Positions 40,856-47,899 of a DNA stretch of 49,375 bases are shown in pieces; position 1 is the first letter of the stretch; every line of letters starts with the position of its first letter. A model generated the notes under the pieces. The model did no database searches. It had not been told where the DNA came from and saw nothing but the letters and a program-made list of their open reading frames with translations. Source of the DNA: CAYFZO01 sp964347615 (GTDB lineage: Bacteria; Pseudomonadota; Gammaproteobacteria; Poriferisulfidales; Oxydemutatoraceae); assembly GCA_964347615.1 (NCBI GenBank), contig CAYFZO010000015.1, forward strand, positions 1-49,375, in the 5' to 3' direction. The translations under genes and the position numbers were made by a program.

Positions 40856-41562
40856 ACACGTCGGCCGTATTGTTCGACCTCGACGGCACGCTGGCCGACA
40901 CCGCGCCCGATCTCAGCGACGCACTGAACCGTCTGCTCGAGGAGGAAGGCCGCTCGCCACTCGCGCTCGAGAAGATACGCACGCGGGTCTCGTACGGCGC
41001 GCGCGGGCTGGTCGCCTGCGGCTTCGGCGAACTGCCTCCCGCCGAAGAAGAACGGCTGATAAAGCGCTTTGAGGTGCTCTACGCGCGGCAGCTGTGCGAC
41101 AAGACGCAACTGTTCCCCGGCGTCGAGGAAACCCTGCAAGCGCTGACCCGCCGCGACGTCGCGTGGGGGGTCGTAACCAACAAGAACGAGCGCTTCGCCG
41201 CGCCGATTGTCGAGGCGCTCGGCCTGGCGCGCGAAACGCAAGTCTTGATTTGCGGCGATGCGGCGGCGCGCAAGAAACCCGCACCCGACCTGCTGCTGCT
41301 TGCCGCGGACAAACTGACGGTGAAACCGTCGCGGTGCCTGTACGTCGGCGACAGCAAACGTGACGTCGAAGCAGCGAAAGCCGCAGGGATGCCGGTGTTG
41401 ATTGTCACCCATGGATACGACGCGCAAGACGACGAGATTGCAGGCTGGGATTGCGACGGCGTGTTGGGTCGGCTGGGCGAAATCCTGAGGTGGATCGACG
41501 ACCGGAACGAACCGCTCAGCCCGGCGAAGGGAACGAACGCCGCGGCGCAAGCGACGGACTGA
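40852..41562 (+). CDS. gph: Phosphoglycolate phosphatase (HAD family)
   Basis: A 236-residue HAD-superfamily phosphatase. The nucleophile motif FDLDGTLADTAPDL is at 8-21, VVTNKN carries the second motif, KKPAPD the lysine motif, and YVGDSKRDVEAAKAAGMP the last acidic motif. It probably dephosphorylates 2-phosphoglycolate formed in DNA repair or carbon fixation. GTG start overlaps the ubiG stop, the usual ubiG-gph pairing in gammaproteobacteria. Confidence 0.93.
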   Translation: MNTSAVLFDLDGTLADTAPDLSDALNRLLEEEGRSPLALEKIRTRVSYGARGLVACGFGELPPAEEERLIKRFEVLYARQLCDKTQLFPGVEETLQALTRRDVAWGVVTNKNERFAAPIVEALGLARETQVLICGDAAARKKPAPDLLLLAADKLTVKPSRCLYVGDSKRDVEAAKAAGMPVLIVTHGYDAQDDEIAGWDCDGVLGRLGEILRWIDDRNEPLSPAKGTNAAAQATD

Positions 41563-41566
41563 ACCG

Positions 41567-42742
41567 ATGGAAATCACCGCCGCCGTGCTGCTGGTCGCCG
41601 GAATCGCTCTCGGCGGCGGCGCGGTCTACCTTTGGCACAGAAAACAAAACCCGACGGACGCGAACAACGAGCAATTCGAAGCGCTGTCGACCGAACTGTC
41701 GGAGAAAGTGCTGAAAGGCGTCAGCGAAACGTTTCTCGAGACCTCCAAGCACCTGCGCGAACAGTCGCAAGACGATTTGCAGCACCGCCGGCAAGCGATC
41801 GAAAACCTCGTCAAGCCGCTCAAGGAGGCGTTGAACAAAACCGAACGGCAGATCCGAGAGATCGAAAAGGAACGCAAGCAGGACCAAGGCTCGTTGAGAG
41901 AGCAGCTCGAACAGGTCTCGCGCGGCCAGCAGCGGTTGCAGACCGAGACCGGGCGGCTGGTGCAAGCCTTGAAAAAACCACAGGTACGCGGACGTTGGGG
42001 AGAGATGACGTTGCGCAACGCGGCTGAGCTCGCCGGGATGATCGAGCACTGCGACTTCGAGGAACAAGCACGCAGCGACGACCCGGACAACCGGTTGCGA
42101 CCCGACATGATCGTGCACCTGCCGAACGAACGTCGGGTGATCGTCGACGCCAAGACCCCGCTTGACGCCTATCTCGCCTCGCTTGAAGCCGACACCGAAG
42201 AAGAACGCGGCGTTTGCCTGGAAAGGCACGCGCAACAGCTCGCCGCACGGGTCAGGGAGCTGGCGTCAAAGTCCTACCAGCAGCAATTCGAAGGCACGCT
42301 CGACTTCGTCGTGATGTTCGTGCCGGGCGACCAGTTTCTTTCGCCTGCGCTCGAGCGCGACCACGGTTTGATGGAAAAAGCACTGCGCGACCACGTGGTC
42401 CTTGCGTCGCCGACGACGCTGTTCTCGCTGTTGCGCGCCATCGCCTACGGCTGGCGGCAGAAGAAGTTCGAGGAAAACGCCCAGCAGATCCAGCGACTGG
42501 GCGAGGAGTTGTATAAACGCTCCGCGACTTTCACCGAACATCTGGGGAAAATCGGAGCTCATCTGGGCAGAAGCGTCGGGGCCTATAACGACGCGGTGGG
42601 GTCGCTCGAAAGAAACCTGCTGTCCAGCGTGCGCAAGTTCCCCGAGCTCGGCATCCCCGGAGGGAAAGAAATTCCCGAGACCAAGCCGGTCGAGACCGCG
42701 GCGCGGGCGCTGAGCGCAACGGAGCGCAACGAAGACGCCTGA
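41567..42742 (+). CDS. rmuC: DNA recombination protein RmuC
   Basis: A 391-residue protein with an N-terminal hydrophobic anchor (AAVLLVAGIALGGGAVYLW), a long coiled coil at about 30-130 and the RmuC nuclease-like domain: RLVQALKKPQVRGRWGEMTLRNAAELAGM, RPDMIVHLPNERRVIVDAKTPLDAYL and FVPGDQFLSPALE. RmuC limits rearrangements at inverted repeats. Lies 4 bp after gph and ends just before the convergent ferritin-like gene. Confidence 0.94.
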   Translation: MEITAAVLLVAGIALGGGAVYLWHRKQNPTDANNEQFEALSTELSEKVLKGVSETFLETSKHLREQSQDDLQHRRQAIENLVKPLKEALNKTERQIREIEKERKQDQGSLREQLEQVSRGQQRLQTETGRLVQALKKPQVRGRWGEMTLRNAAELAGMIEHCDFEEQARSDDPDNRLRPDMIVHLPNERRVIVDAKTPLDAYLASLEADTEEERGVCLERHAQQLAARVRELASKSYQQQFEGTLDFVVMFVPGDQFLSPALERDHGLMEKALRDHVVLASPTTLFSLLRAIAYGWRQKKFEENAQQIQRLGEELYKRSATFTEHLGKIGAHLGRSVGAYNDAVGSLERNLLSSVRKFPELGIPGGKEIPETKPVETAARALSATERNEDA

Positions 42743-42751
42743 ACCTCTCCC

Positions 42752-43039
42752 TTATCCGTGCGCAATCGGCTTGTCGGTGAACAGGTAGTCCCGCAATTCC
42801 TTGTCGAACGCCGGGTCGCGACGACGGATCCACTCGAGCACCATCGCAGCGTGCTCCTTTTCCTCGTCGCGGTTGTGCGCAAGAATGGCTTTGAGCTCGG
42901 GATCCTTGCAGGCGTCAACGCGCTGGTTGTACCAATCCACGGCTTCGAGCTCCTCCATCAGCGAAGTCACCGCGCGGTGCATGTCACGGGTGTCGCTTGA
43001 AAGTTCCTCTATCGGCTCATGGTAACCTTCGTTGGCCAT
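42752..43039 (-). CDS. Encapsulated-ferritin-like protein (EncFtn family) without a cargo tag
   Basis: A 95-residue two-helix protein closely resembling the ferritin-like domain of Rhodospirillum rubrum EncFtn: HEPIEEL, VTSLMEELEAVDWYNQRVDA, DPELKAILAHNRDEEKEHAAM and LEW. The ferroxidase ligands correspond to E30, E60 and H63 here (E32, E62, H65 in R. rubrum), with W36 also kept. Such subunits form annular decamers and oxidise Fe(II). The protein stops at KPIAHG, without the C-terminal LTVGSLRR-like encapsulin-targeting peptide, and no encapsulin gene is in view. ATG behind GAGAGGAGAAACA. Divergent from the DpnI-like gene, 72 bp apart. Confidence 0.9.
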   Translation of the reverse strand: MANEGYHEPIEELSSDTRDMHRAVTSLMEELEAVDWYNQRVDACKDPELKAILAHNRDEEKEHAAMVLEWIRRRDPAFDKELRDYLFTDKPIAHG

Positions 43040-43111
43040 TGTTTCTCCTCTCTTAAGATTTCCGTTGAAAGCTGCGAACTGTACCAGAAAGGGCGCAAGA
43101 ACAGGCGATCC

Positions 43112-44283
43112 ATGCGACTGAAACTCAAAAAGCGCGTTACAGGCGGATATAGAAACCCCTCTCAGATTGCGCGCGTAATGACCGAACAATGGGTCGACGA
43201 ATCAATCTTCTGCCCGAGCTGCGGAAACCTTAACTTGAACAAATACCCGAACAACCAGCCGGTCGCAGACTTTTACTGTCGGGACTGCAGCGAGAGCTAT
43301 GAGCTGAAAAGTACGAAAAGAAAAATCGGCAAAAAAGTTACCGACGGTTCGTATCGAACGAAAATCGAAAGGCTGAGAAGCGGCGACCACCCGAATCTCT
43401 TTGTCCTGAATTACGACACACACAAGCACCTCGTGCTTAATTTCTTTGTCGTCCCCAAGTATTTTTTTGTCCCGGAAACAGTGGAAAAACGCAATCCTCT
43501 CAGCGGCGACGCTCGCCGGCCAGGCTGGGTCGGCTCCAACATTCTTCTGGAAAGGATTCCGCAAGCGGGGAAAATCTTCCTGGTCGAAAATCAAGGGGTA
43601 ACACCACGCAACGAAGTGCTTGCCGCGTGGAACAGGGTGCTTTTTCTGTGCGAAGAAAGAATGCCGACAAGACGCTGGGTCCTGGACGTCATGCACTGTA
43701 TCGACAGGCTCGGAAAACGTGAGTTTACGCTTGAGGACGTCTATGCTTTCGAAAGCGAGCTGCGGCGGCTTCATCCCGACAACCGGAACGTCAAAGCGAA
43801 GATCCGCCAGCAGTTGCGGCTGTTGCGCGATAAGAAATACTTNNNNNNNNNNNNNNNNNNNNNNNNNNNNNNNNNNNNNNNNNNNNNNNNNNNNNNNNNN
43901 NNNNNNNNNNNNNNNNNNNNNNNNNNNNNNNNNNNNNNNNNNACGTCAAAGCGAAGATCCGCCAGCAGTTGCGGCTGTTGCGCGATAAGAAATACTTGGA
44001 TTTCTCATCCCGCGGGCGTTATCGCCTGACTCGTCTGCGCGGAGAAAAAACACCCGCAAGACGCTGGGCGTCGGATATAACGCGCTGTATCGACAGGCTC
44101 GGAAAACGTGAGTTCACGCTTGAGGACGTCTATGCCTTCGAAAGCGAGCTACGACGGCTTCATCCCGACAACCGGAACGTCAAAGCGAAGATCCGCCAGC
44201 AGTTGCGGCTGTTGCGCGATAAGAAATACTTAAGCTCAGAATCCCGTGGACGTTATCGCCTAGCCCATCCATTCCGTCGGTAA
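43112..44283 (+). CDS. DpnI-type methyl-directed restriction endonuclease with duplicated winged-helix domain (gene crosses an assembly gap)
   Basis: Residues 1-254 align throughout with DpnI, which cuts GATC when the adenine is N6-methylated. The zinc cysteines CPSC (34-37) and CRDC (56-59) and the PD-(D/E)XK residues D53, E64 and K66 occupy DpnI's own positions. GDARRPGWVGSNI and KIFLVENQG follow. The winged helix (about 187-254: RRWVLDVMHCID, EFTLEDVYAFES, IRQQLRLLRDKKYL) is followed by a second copy, 78 residues on. The N-run interrupts the gene, but the last 55 bases before it equal the first 55 after it. Merging them gives 1017 nt, 338 codons plus TAA, in one frame. No methyltransferase gene is adjacent. 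Weak ribosome site. Confidence 0.9.
43697..44231 (+). repeat. Duplicated winged-helix coding repeat (146 bp, two copies visible)
   Basis: Copies at 43697-43842 and 44086-44231 differ at four bases, all synonymous third positions (Phe, Ala, Leu, Arg codons). The last 55 bases also appear at 43943-43997 directly after the N-run. The period between 55-mer ends after the gap is 234 nt, exactly 78 codons. The sequence just after RRW and at the wing tip differs between copies. More copies inside the gap cannot be excluded. Confidence 0.88.
43843..43942. other. Assembly gap of 100 N inside the DpnI-like gene
   Basis: A run of exactly 100 N, a conventional scaffold placeholder. Both flanks are the identical 55-mer (43788-43842 and 43943-43997), and the base following the 55-mer differs between the two repeat copies (TTGG against TTAA). 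That is what a de Bruijn graph break at k=55 would leave. Confidence 0.95.
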
Positions 44284-44338
44284 CGCTTCCCGTGGCAATC
44301 GTACGCGACCGGGCACGCAACCGAGGGACCGAAACCGC

Positions 44339-46765
44339 TTAAAAGCGTATCTTGAGACCGCCCCACACCGTGGTCGGCGCACCGGGGCCGAGGAAGCGCG
44401 GGTCTTCGCATTCGTCGCAGGCGTCGCCGAGAACCTCGTCCGGCTCTTCGCCGACCAAACCGAAGTTCTCGTAGTCCTTGTCAAACAAGTTCTCGACGAG
44501 CACGAAAGCCTCGATCCATTCGCTGCGGTAGTTCACACGCGCGTTGAACACCGCGTAGCCGCTGATCTCGTCCAGTTGGTTCGACTCGTCGCCGCGCAAG
44601 TGGCTCTCGGAAACCGCAATCATGTCGAGACCGACCGATACCTTGTCGGTCAGGGCATAATCCACGGCGGCCTTGAACAGATGATCAGGAATCCCGGGGA
44701 TATCGTCGCCTTTTTCCACCGGCGTCCTGAAATCCTCATCGCCCTCCCTTCTGATGACGCCGGGGATTTCCTGAACCTCGTTCCCTTGTTCGTCCTCAAA
44801 CGCCTCGATTTCGCCGTCCTCCTCGACCGCTTCGATCAGTCCCGCGTCTTCAAGCAGCTCGGGGTAGTTTTCACTGACCTGCACCTCGAAGTCGTCCTCA
44901 AAGGTCGCTTCGAGGTAAGTGTAGTTCAAGCTCCAACTCAGGCGCTTGTAATCGCCGGCAAGCGAAGATTCAAGACCGAGCCTGCGGGTTTCGTCCACGT
45001 TCCTGAACAGGCCGTGGGTGCGACCGGTCGTCTGCCATATCACGTCGTCCTTGATATCGGTATGGAACACCCCCAAAGCCCAGCGCAAGTCGTTCGGCGT
45101 CTCGCCGCGCACGCCGAACTCGAAGCTTTCCGCAACGACCTCGTCGAGCGGCGGGTCGGCGAGAAAAGCGTTGGGCAAGCGACACTGTACCGGATCTCCG
45201 TCTTCGTTGACGAAAGAAATCGTCTCGTTACACGCCAGCTCGATCGGCGTCGGCAGGCGGCTTGACTCGCTGTAGCCGCCATACACGTCGAGCAACGGCG
45301 TCCAACGATGGACCGCGCCGACTCCCCAGTTGAAATGATCGTAGTCGTGGGTGCCGTTCAGCTGAGGCTGATCGCCGCTGCGGTCGCGCAACCTGACCTC
45401 GCTGTCGTGAAAGAACCCGGACAGGGTCACCGTCCAGTCGTCCAACGAGAGGGTGTCGCCGAAATAAACGTAGCTCCTTTCGACCCGCGTCCTGACGTCA
45501 ACGTTGTCCTCCGGTTCGTCGCTGAAATCGCCGAGGGAAGAACCCGGCTCCACGGTCGAGCGGTTCGGGCCGAAAAGCGCGTATTGCACCCTGGAATCGA
45601 AGCCGCTGCGCCCCTCATAGTAGCCGACCCCCGCGTTGACGCTGTGCCGCCAGCCGAACCAGTCGAGAGGAAACTCAATCTCAAGCACGCCGCCGGCCGA
45701 TTCCTGACCGCGGTCGCTGAGATTGTTGATTGCGTTACAGTCGCCAGACCCTCCCGTGGCAAGCGGGCATTCGGGAGCATCTTCGCCGTTGTCTCCGTCA
45801 TCTTCTTCACCCTCGAATTCGTCGCCGTTGAACGAAGACGTATCGTTGTCGCGGTAATAAACGTTGCCCGACAAACGCATTTCATCGCCAATCATGTAAT
45901 CACCTTTGAGCGTCCACAGGTAAGCATCGTTTTCGGTGACGTCGGGCGCGGTGAAAATGGCGTCGCGGTCCCTGCTAAGCAACTCGACCGGCACCGCACC
46001 GTTGCCGACCAGATCCGACGTGCCCCTGGCGTAGTTCAGCCCGAGCGTCCCTTTCTCTCCGCGCCAGTCGAACGAGGCGTACAGGTTCTCTGCCCAGGAG
46101 TTGGACAAGTCGCGCCAGCCTTCCTCGTAGAAGCGCTGGGCATTCACGTAGTAGGCGAATTCGCCGTTGTTGCCGCCGCTCTCAAAGTTGCCGACGAAGC
46201 GGTGATACGAACCGCCCTCAGTCTCGAGCGAGTGTCCCGCGTGGGTAAAACCGGTCTTCATATTCAACACCAGCGCGCCACCGAGCGTATTCAAGCCGTA
46301 CAGCGCGTTGGAACCGCCGAGCAGGGTCACGCCCGCGACCGCGTCCATCGGAATCAACTCCCAGTTGACCGAGTCGCCGAGCGGTTCGTTCATACGCACG
46401 CCGTTTTGATAAACCGTGATGCCCATCGGCAAACCGAGCAACGGTGAAGCGGCGAAGCCTCGGTAGTACACGTCCGACTGCAACGGGTTGCTTTGCGCAG
46501 AATTGATGTGCACGCCGCTGAAATAGCGATTGAGATAATTGGTGACGTCAACCCCGCCGCTTGCCTCCAACGCCTCACTGTCGGCACTTTGGATCTTGCC
46601 CGGGAAATCACGCGGGTTGAAGCCGCTGGGGTCCACCGGGGTGACACCGATGACCGTGATGGTTTCATTCTCCTGCGCCGACGCCGAAAAAGACGTGACC
46701 AAGAAAGCCGCCGGTAAAACCAAGCCCGACAGAACGTGCACGGTTAAAGCTCGAAGTTGACTCAT
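44339..46765 (-). CDS. TonB-dependent outer-membrane receptor
   Basis: An 808-residue receptor. A signal peptide at about 1-30 (SFSASAQE) is followed by TonB-box-like ETITVIGV. The plug domain runs to about 150 (GFAASPLLGLPMGITVYQNG, GSNALYGLNTLGGALVLNMKTG), then a 22-strand-type barrel ending in the outer-membrane signature TVWGGLKIRF. Two predicted surface loops are strongly acidic: one has EFEGEEDDGDNGED with a nearby Cys pair, the other EEDGEIEAFEDEQGNE. A second Cys pair, CDEC, lies near the C-terminus. The substrate is unknown; acidic loops and the iron-related neighbours suggest a metal complex. GGGAGA precedes ATG 46765. Confidence 0.93.
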   Translation of the reverse strand: MSQLRALTVHVLSGLVLPAAFLVTSFSASAQENETITVIGVTPVDPSGFNPRDFPGKIQSADSEALEASGGVDVTNYLNRYFSGVHINSAQSNPLQSDVYYRGFAASPLLGLPMGITVYQNGVRMNEPLGDSVNWELIPMDAVAGVTLLGGSNALYGLNTLGGALVLNMKTGFTHAGHSLETEGGSYHRFVGNFESGGNNGEFAYYVNAQRFYEEGWRDLSNSWAENLYASFDWRGEKGTLGLNYARGTSDLVGNGAVPVELLSRDRDAIFTAPDVTENDAYLWTLKGDYMIGDEMRLSGNVYYRDNDTSSFNGDEFEGEEDDGDNGEDAPECPLATGGSGDCNAINNLSDRGQESAGGVLEIEFPLDWFGWRHSVNAGVGYYEGRSGFDSRVQYALFGPNRSTVEPGSSLGDFSDEPEDNVDVRTRVERSYVYFGDTLSLDDWTVTLSGFFHDSEVRLRDRSGDQPQLNGTHDYDHFNWGVGAVHRWTPLLDVYGGYSESSRLPTPIELACNETISFVNEDGDPVQCRLPNAFLADPPLDEVVAESFEFGVRGETPNDLRWALGVFHTDIKDDVIWQTTGRTHGLFRNVDETRRLGLESSLAGDYKRLSWSLNYTYLEATFEDDFEVQVSENYPELLEDAGLIEAVEEDGEIEAFEDEQGNEVQEIPGVIRREGDEDFRTPVEKGDDIPGIPDHLFKAAVDYALTDKVSVGLDMIAVSESHLRGDESNQLDEISGYAVFNARVNYRSEWIEAFVLVENLFDKDYENFGLVGEEPDEVLGDACDECEDPRFLGPGAPTTVWGGLKIRF

Positions 46766-46832
46766 GATGTTGTCTCCCAAATTGATATAGTTTAAAAAAG
46801 TAACCAACAGCCTCCGGAAAGCGTGCGGGCCA

Positions 46833-47012
46833 CGCCTTTCAGAGCGTGTGGGGCCGCCTTTCAGAGCGTGTGNNNNNNNNNNNNNNNNNNNNNNNNNNNN
46901 NNNNNNNNNNNNNNNNNNNNNNNNNNNNNNNNNNNNNNNNNNNNNNNNNNNNNNNNNNNNNNNNNNNNNNNNCGCCTTTCAGAGCGTGTGGGGCCGCCTT
47001 TCAGAGCGTGTG
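46833..47012. repeat. 22-bp tandem repeat array interrupted by an assembly gap
   Basis: The unit CGCCTTTCAGAGCGTGTGGGGC is seen as one full copy plus 18 bp on each side of the N-run. The 40 bases before the gap (46833-46872) equal the 40 after it (46973-47012). A degenerate copy precedes at about 46810-46830. Each unit carries a small inverted repeat (ACGC/GCGT). The true copy number is unknown because the assembly broke inside the array. Confidence 0.85.
46873..46972. other. Assembly gap of 100 N in the 22-bp repeat array
   Basis: A run of exactly 100 N flanked by identical 40-bp repeat sequence. Its length is a placeholder, so the spacing from the TonB receptor start to the haemoglobin gene is not known. 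Confidence 0.97.
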
Positions 47013-47234
47013 AAACACCCTTAAGGCTGGACAGACTACCCCTAATGAATATAACAGTCAAACGACGGGTGTCGGGCAGCTTCCCGTCGTCAGCGTCGGC
47101 CAGTAAGATCAAAGCGATTCAAGGTTGATTAACTTTATGATATATAACAAAAAGCAAAAAGAAATCGATGCAAGGCCGTTGGCCTTTCTGCGCCGGACAA
47201 ACGGGCAGGTGCGGCAGGGCTGTAGTAGAATGCC

Positions 47235-47308
47235 GTCAGCAGCGGCCTTGCCCCTCTATTACCTGTTTCGGCAAGCTTGCTGGGTTGCCCGCAAGGCGTG
47301 CCGCTGAC
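47235..47308 (+). other. Segment with a long imperfect hairpin upstream of the haemoglobin gene
   Basis: The arms GTCAG, CGGC and CTTGC (from 47235) pair with GCAAG, GCCG and CTGAC (ending 47308), leaving a small internal loop and bulge and a terminal region of about 30 nt that itself contains the palindrome CAAGCTTG. It could be a structured leader, an sRNA or a recombination remnant. No known RNA family is recognised. Confidence 0.4.
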
Positions 47309-47335
47309 AATATGTTGTATCAAACTTGGTACATT
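47304..47335 (+). promoter_or_regulatory. Candidate promoter/operator of the haemoglobin gene
   Basis: CTGACA (47304-47309) resembles a -35 hexamer, and TACATT (47330-47335) a -10 with a 20-bp spacer. Between them GTATCAAACTTGGTAC (47318-47332 region) is an imperfect 16-bp dyad, a possible repressor site. No known NsrR or FNR consensus is matched. Confidence 0.3.
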
Positions 47336-47355
47336 TCTTTATAAGGAGACCAATC

Positions 47356-47757
47356 ATGTCAAAACCTTCACTCTACGAGCGCATGGGCGGCGAATCCGTT
47401 CTGCGCCCCTTGTGCAACGACCTGTATGAACTTCACGCCAGCGATCCGTTGACCGCGCCGTGGTTCTCACCTTCATCGGAATGGAACGACCGCACCCCCG
47501 ACGAGGTCAGAGAGCACGTGTTCAACTTCTTCAGCGCCGGTATCGGCGGCCCGCATGAATACAAAGGACGCAGCATGGCTGAAGCCCATAAAAAAATGCG
47601 CGAGATGAAACCCATCACGGAAACCGCTTTCCACGCTTTGTGCTACCACGTGACGTCAACGATGAAAAAACACAACGCCGGCGGCGAAGAAGAAATGGAT
47701 GAAGTCTTGGGCGTCCTGCAATCGCTCAAACCTCAGGTGATGCAGGGCGTCGAATAA
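47356..47757 (+). CDS. Truncated (2-on-2) haemoglobin, group 1-like
   Basis: A 133-residue globin with SLYERMGGESVLRPLCNDLYELHASDP (helices A-B with a B10-type tyrosine), the glycine-rich FSAGIGGPHEYKGRSM and the proximal histidine in EAHKKMREM. The family binds O2 and NO; roles in NO detoxification or oxygen handling are known for relatives. Preceded by AAGGAGA and followed by a strong terminator, so it is a single-gene unit. Neighbouring iron proteins suggest stress-linked expression. Confidence 0.93.
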   Translation: MSKPSLYERMGGESVLRPLCNDLYELHASDPLTAPWFSPSSEWNDRTPDEVREHVFNFFSAGIGGPHEYKGRSMAEAHKKMREMKPITETAFHALCYHVTSTMKKHNAGGEEEMDEVLGVLQSLKPQVMQGVE

Positions 47758-47780
47758 CCCGACCGACGTCTCAAGTTCAA

Positions 47781-47812
47781 AAGGCCGCCTTTCTCGGGGC
47801 GGCCTTTTTTTT
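47781..47812 (+). terminator. Intrinsic terminator of the haemoglobin gene
   Basis: AAGGCCGCC (47781-47789) pairs perfectly with GGCGGCCTT (47798-47806) around an 8-nt loop and is followed by a run of eight T. It begins 23 bp after the stop codon. Confidence 0.92.
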
Positions 47813-47899
47813 ACGCCGTCGCAACGGCGACGTCTTGTTCAGGGCTTGCTTCGGTCGCTACCACGGTGGCGGGCAGACCGCCCGGCGGCGTCTGTTCAA

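Larger units (their letters stand above)
46766..47355. other. Long intergenic region with minisatellite, gap and a structured segment
   Basis: A 590-bp spacer between the TonB receptor and the haemoglobin gene with no credible gene. It contains the 22-bp repeat array and N-run (46833-47012), an AT-rich stretch near 47123-47160, a 74-nt segment able to form a long hairpin (47235-47308), and a promoter-like region directly before the haemoglobin gene. Confidence 0.6.

Noticed and set aside
42752..43039. Encapsulin nanocompartment operon
   Set aside because: The EncFtn-like gene lacks a targeting peptide and no HK97-fold encapsulin gene is in the window, so only the ferritin-like protein is claimed.
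43620..44029. Separate small genes on either side of the N-run in the DpnI-like gene
   Set aside because: They are frame artefacts of the arbitrary 100-N length. Merging the duplicate 55-mers restores a single frame.
46833..47012. 22-bp repeats considered as a CRISPR array
   Set aside because: The units are directly contiguous with no unique spacers and no cas genes occur in the window. It is a tandem minisatellite.
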